Assembly: GCA_031317595.1 (NCBI GenBank) | Contig: JANCMB010000001.1 | Coordinates: forward strand, 744,001-808,000 | Length of the DNA stretch: 64,000 nucleotides | Direction: 5' to 3' | DNA from: Glutamicibacter sp. PS | GTDB taxonomy: Bacteria > Actinomycetota > Actinomycetes > Actinomycetales > Micrococcaceae | Shown: piece after piece, positions 62,964 through 64,000 of the stretch | Numbering within the stretch: position 1 is the first letter of the stretch | Layout of the letters: each line of letters begins with the position of its first letter | Program-made: the position numbers and the translations under genes | The notes under the pieces: model-generated | Told to the model about the DNA's origin: nothing | Database searches by the model: none | The model's input: the letters and a program-made list of their open reading frames with translations, nothing else

Positions 62964-64000
62964 ATGAGTCATGAGCCGGCAGCTGCCGTGCACGCGCAGA
63001 CAGAGGCGCAGCCTAGCGCGACGCGTTCGGCGCTATTTACGCCCAACGCGTGGCAGTGGGGATCGATGGTCCTGCTCTCGGCGGGAATTTGTGTAGTTGC
63101 CATCCTGCTCGGCACGCATAAGATCCCATTGGGCAATGCCGCCATCGTGCTCATGCCGGTGCTCTGGGCGGTGCTACTCGGCGCCGTCATCGGTGTGCAG
63201 AAGGTCCGTCCGATGACCGGGCACAGCCGTGCGGTGTCCTCGGTGCTCCTGGATGTCAGCATCGTGATGTTCTTGGCCGCACTGGGAGTGAGCGTCGGAC
63301 CGGCACTCTCACAGCTGACCGACCTGGGTCCCGCCGTACTACTTCAGGAAGTCGGCCATATTTTCGGCACCGTGATCATCGCGCTGCCGGTGGCCGTGGC
63401 CTTGGGCATGGGACGCATGGCCATCGGAGCCACCTGGGCGATCGACCGCGAGTCCTACCTCGCCTACGCCCTGCAGCGCTTCGGGGTGAAGTCCCCGGAA
63501 TACCGCGGCGTCTTTTCGGTCTGGCTACTCGGTAGCGTTTTCGGTGCCGTGTTCATATCCCTGCTGGCCGGTTTGTTAGGTGGTCTGGGGATCTTTGACC
63601 CACGTGCCCTTGCATTGGGACTTGGACTCGGGTCGGGGTCCATGATGCTCGGCGGTGTGGCCGCACTGTCGATTATTTATCCCGAGCAGGCCGGCGAAAT
63701 CATGGCCCTGGCGGCCCTGTCCAACCTGGTGACCAATCTGGTTGGTTTCTATGCCGGAGTATTCCTCTCCATGCCGATGGCGCAGCGTCTGTACACCTTC
63801 TGGAAGCGGCTATTCCGCCGCGACGACGAGGGGCGCCGGGTAGGCGCGGATGGACAGCCGGTGAAGATAGCCAAGCGTTCGGAGGCCGCCTCGGCCGTTG
63901 ACACCAACGCCGTCACCGTGGATCCCGAGGTGCGGATGAAGCCATCCACTTGGATTATTGCCTTCGGGGCGAGCATCGTTGTCGGCTTCCTGCTCAACGC
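62964..64000 (+). CDS. DUF3100-like membrane protein (cut by window edge)
   Basis: The frame runs open from ATG 62964 to the end of the window, 345 codons, no stop. A GAGGGAG ribosome binding site precedes it. It has about eight hydrophobic segments (LLSAGICVVAILLG, VLMPVLWAVLLGAVIGV, VFGAVFISLLAGLLGG) and the pattern YPEQAGEIMALAALSNLVTNLVGFYAG I associate with DUF3100 proteins. A polar loop of about 60 residues near codon 275-330 separates the last helices. Likely transporter, function unknown; its divergent partner is the amidohydrolase, which suggests uptake of the amidohydrolase substrate. Confidence 0.75.
   Translation, partial: MSHEPAAAVHAQTEAQPSATRSALFTPNAWQWGSMVLLSAGICVVAILLGTHKIPLGNAAIVLMPVLWAVLLGAVIGVQKVRPMTGHSRAVSSVLLDVSIVMFLAALGVSVGPALSQLTDLGPAVLLQEVGHIFGTVIIALPVAVALGMGRMAIGATWAIDRESYLAYALQRFGVKSPEYRGVFSVWLLGSVFGAVFISLLAGLLGGLGIFDPRALALGLGLGSGSMMLGGVAALSIIYPEQAGEIMALAALSNLVTNLVGFYAGVFLSMPMAQRLYTFWKRLFRRDDEGRRVGADGQPVKIAKRSEAASAVDTNAVTVDPEVRMKPSTWIIAFGASIVVGFLLN

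Overview
The window looks like chromosomal DNA of a GC-rich actinobacterium, most likely Micrococcaceae (Arthrobacter/Glutamicibacter-like). This rests on protein families and gene order, not on a database match. Two blocks resemble gene neighbourhoods I recall from Mycobacterium tuberculosis: pgl-opcA-zwf-tal-tkt / ctaB / ctaA-ABC-ABC / sufR-sufB-sufD-sufC (about Rv1445c-Rv1466), and ssb-ettA / glbO / pepN / rpiB-nei / tig-clpP1-clpP2 / clpX / valS (about Rv2448c-Rv2478c). Nearly everything is core housekeeping. I see no prophage, insertion sequence, CRISPR array or defence island.

Layout. 1-254 is the start of a glycogen/maltodextrin phosphorylase gene. 479-8479 is a leftward operon for the pentose phosphate pathway and upper glycolysis (tkt, tal, pgi, zwf, opcA, pgl). 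8834-12930 holds heme O and heme A synthesis (ctaB, ctaA) and a two-gene ABC exporter. 13104-18258 is the SUF iron-sulfur operon, with an autogenous-looking regulator gene, sufBDC and two tandem SufT-like genes, but no sufS or sufU. 18277-22786 is a leftward biotin-type ECF transporter set (bioM, bioN, bioY) followed by an acyl-CoA ligase and an unusual thiolase, preceded by two operator-like repeats that resemble BioQ sites. 22910-25444 carries a LysE-type exporter with a divergent Lrp regulator, and an MFS transporter.

25445-26478 is a gene-poor, partly AT-rich stretch next to tRNA-Arg(UCU). 26761-45229 holds an ssb-like gene, ettA, soxR with a near-perfect SoxR box that drives a flavin reductase gene, a small P-loop kinase, tesB, glbO, osmC, pepN, rpiB, a Nei-type glycosylase, tRNA-Gly, two identical tRNA-Pro genes, tig, clpP1-clpP2-clpX, a DsbA-like mycothiol-dependent oxidoreductase and a secreted trypsin-like protease. 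valS follows on the minus strand.

48075-61184 ends in an assimilatory sulfate reduction operon: a CbiX/SirB chelatase, sulfite reductase, cysH (APS-reductase type), cysD, cysN, a sulfonate/taurine-type ABC transporter, cobA for siroheme, and a ferredoxin-NADP reductase. The window closes with a divergent pair: an amidohydrolase with a changed metal motif, and a DUF3100-like membrane protein that runs off the end.

No wholly new system is evident. The best leads are regulatory (SoxR promoter, BioQ-like tandem sites, SufR-region palindromes, ClgR-like site) and a few atypical enzymes (thiolase without its C-terminal cysteine, amidohydrolase without the HxH motif).
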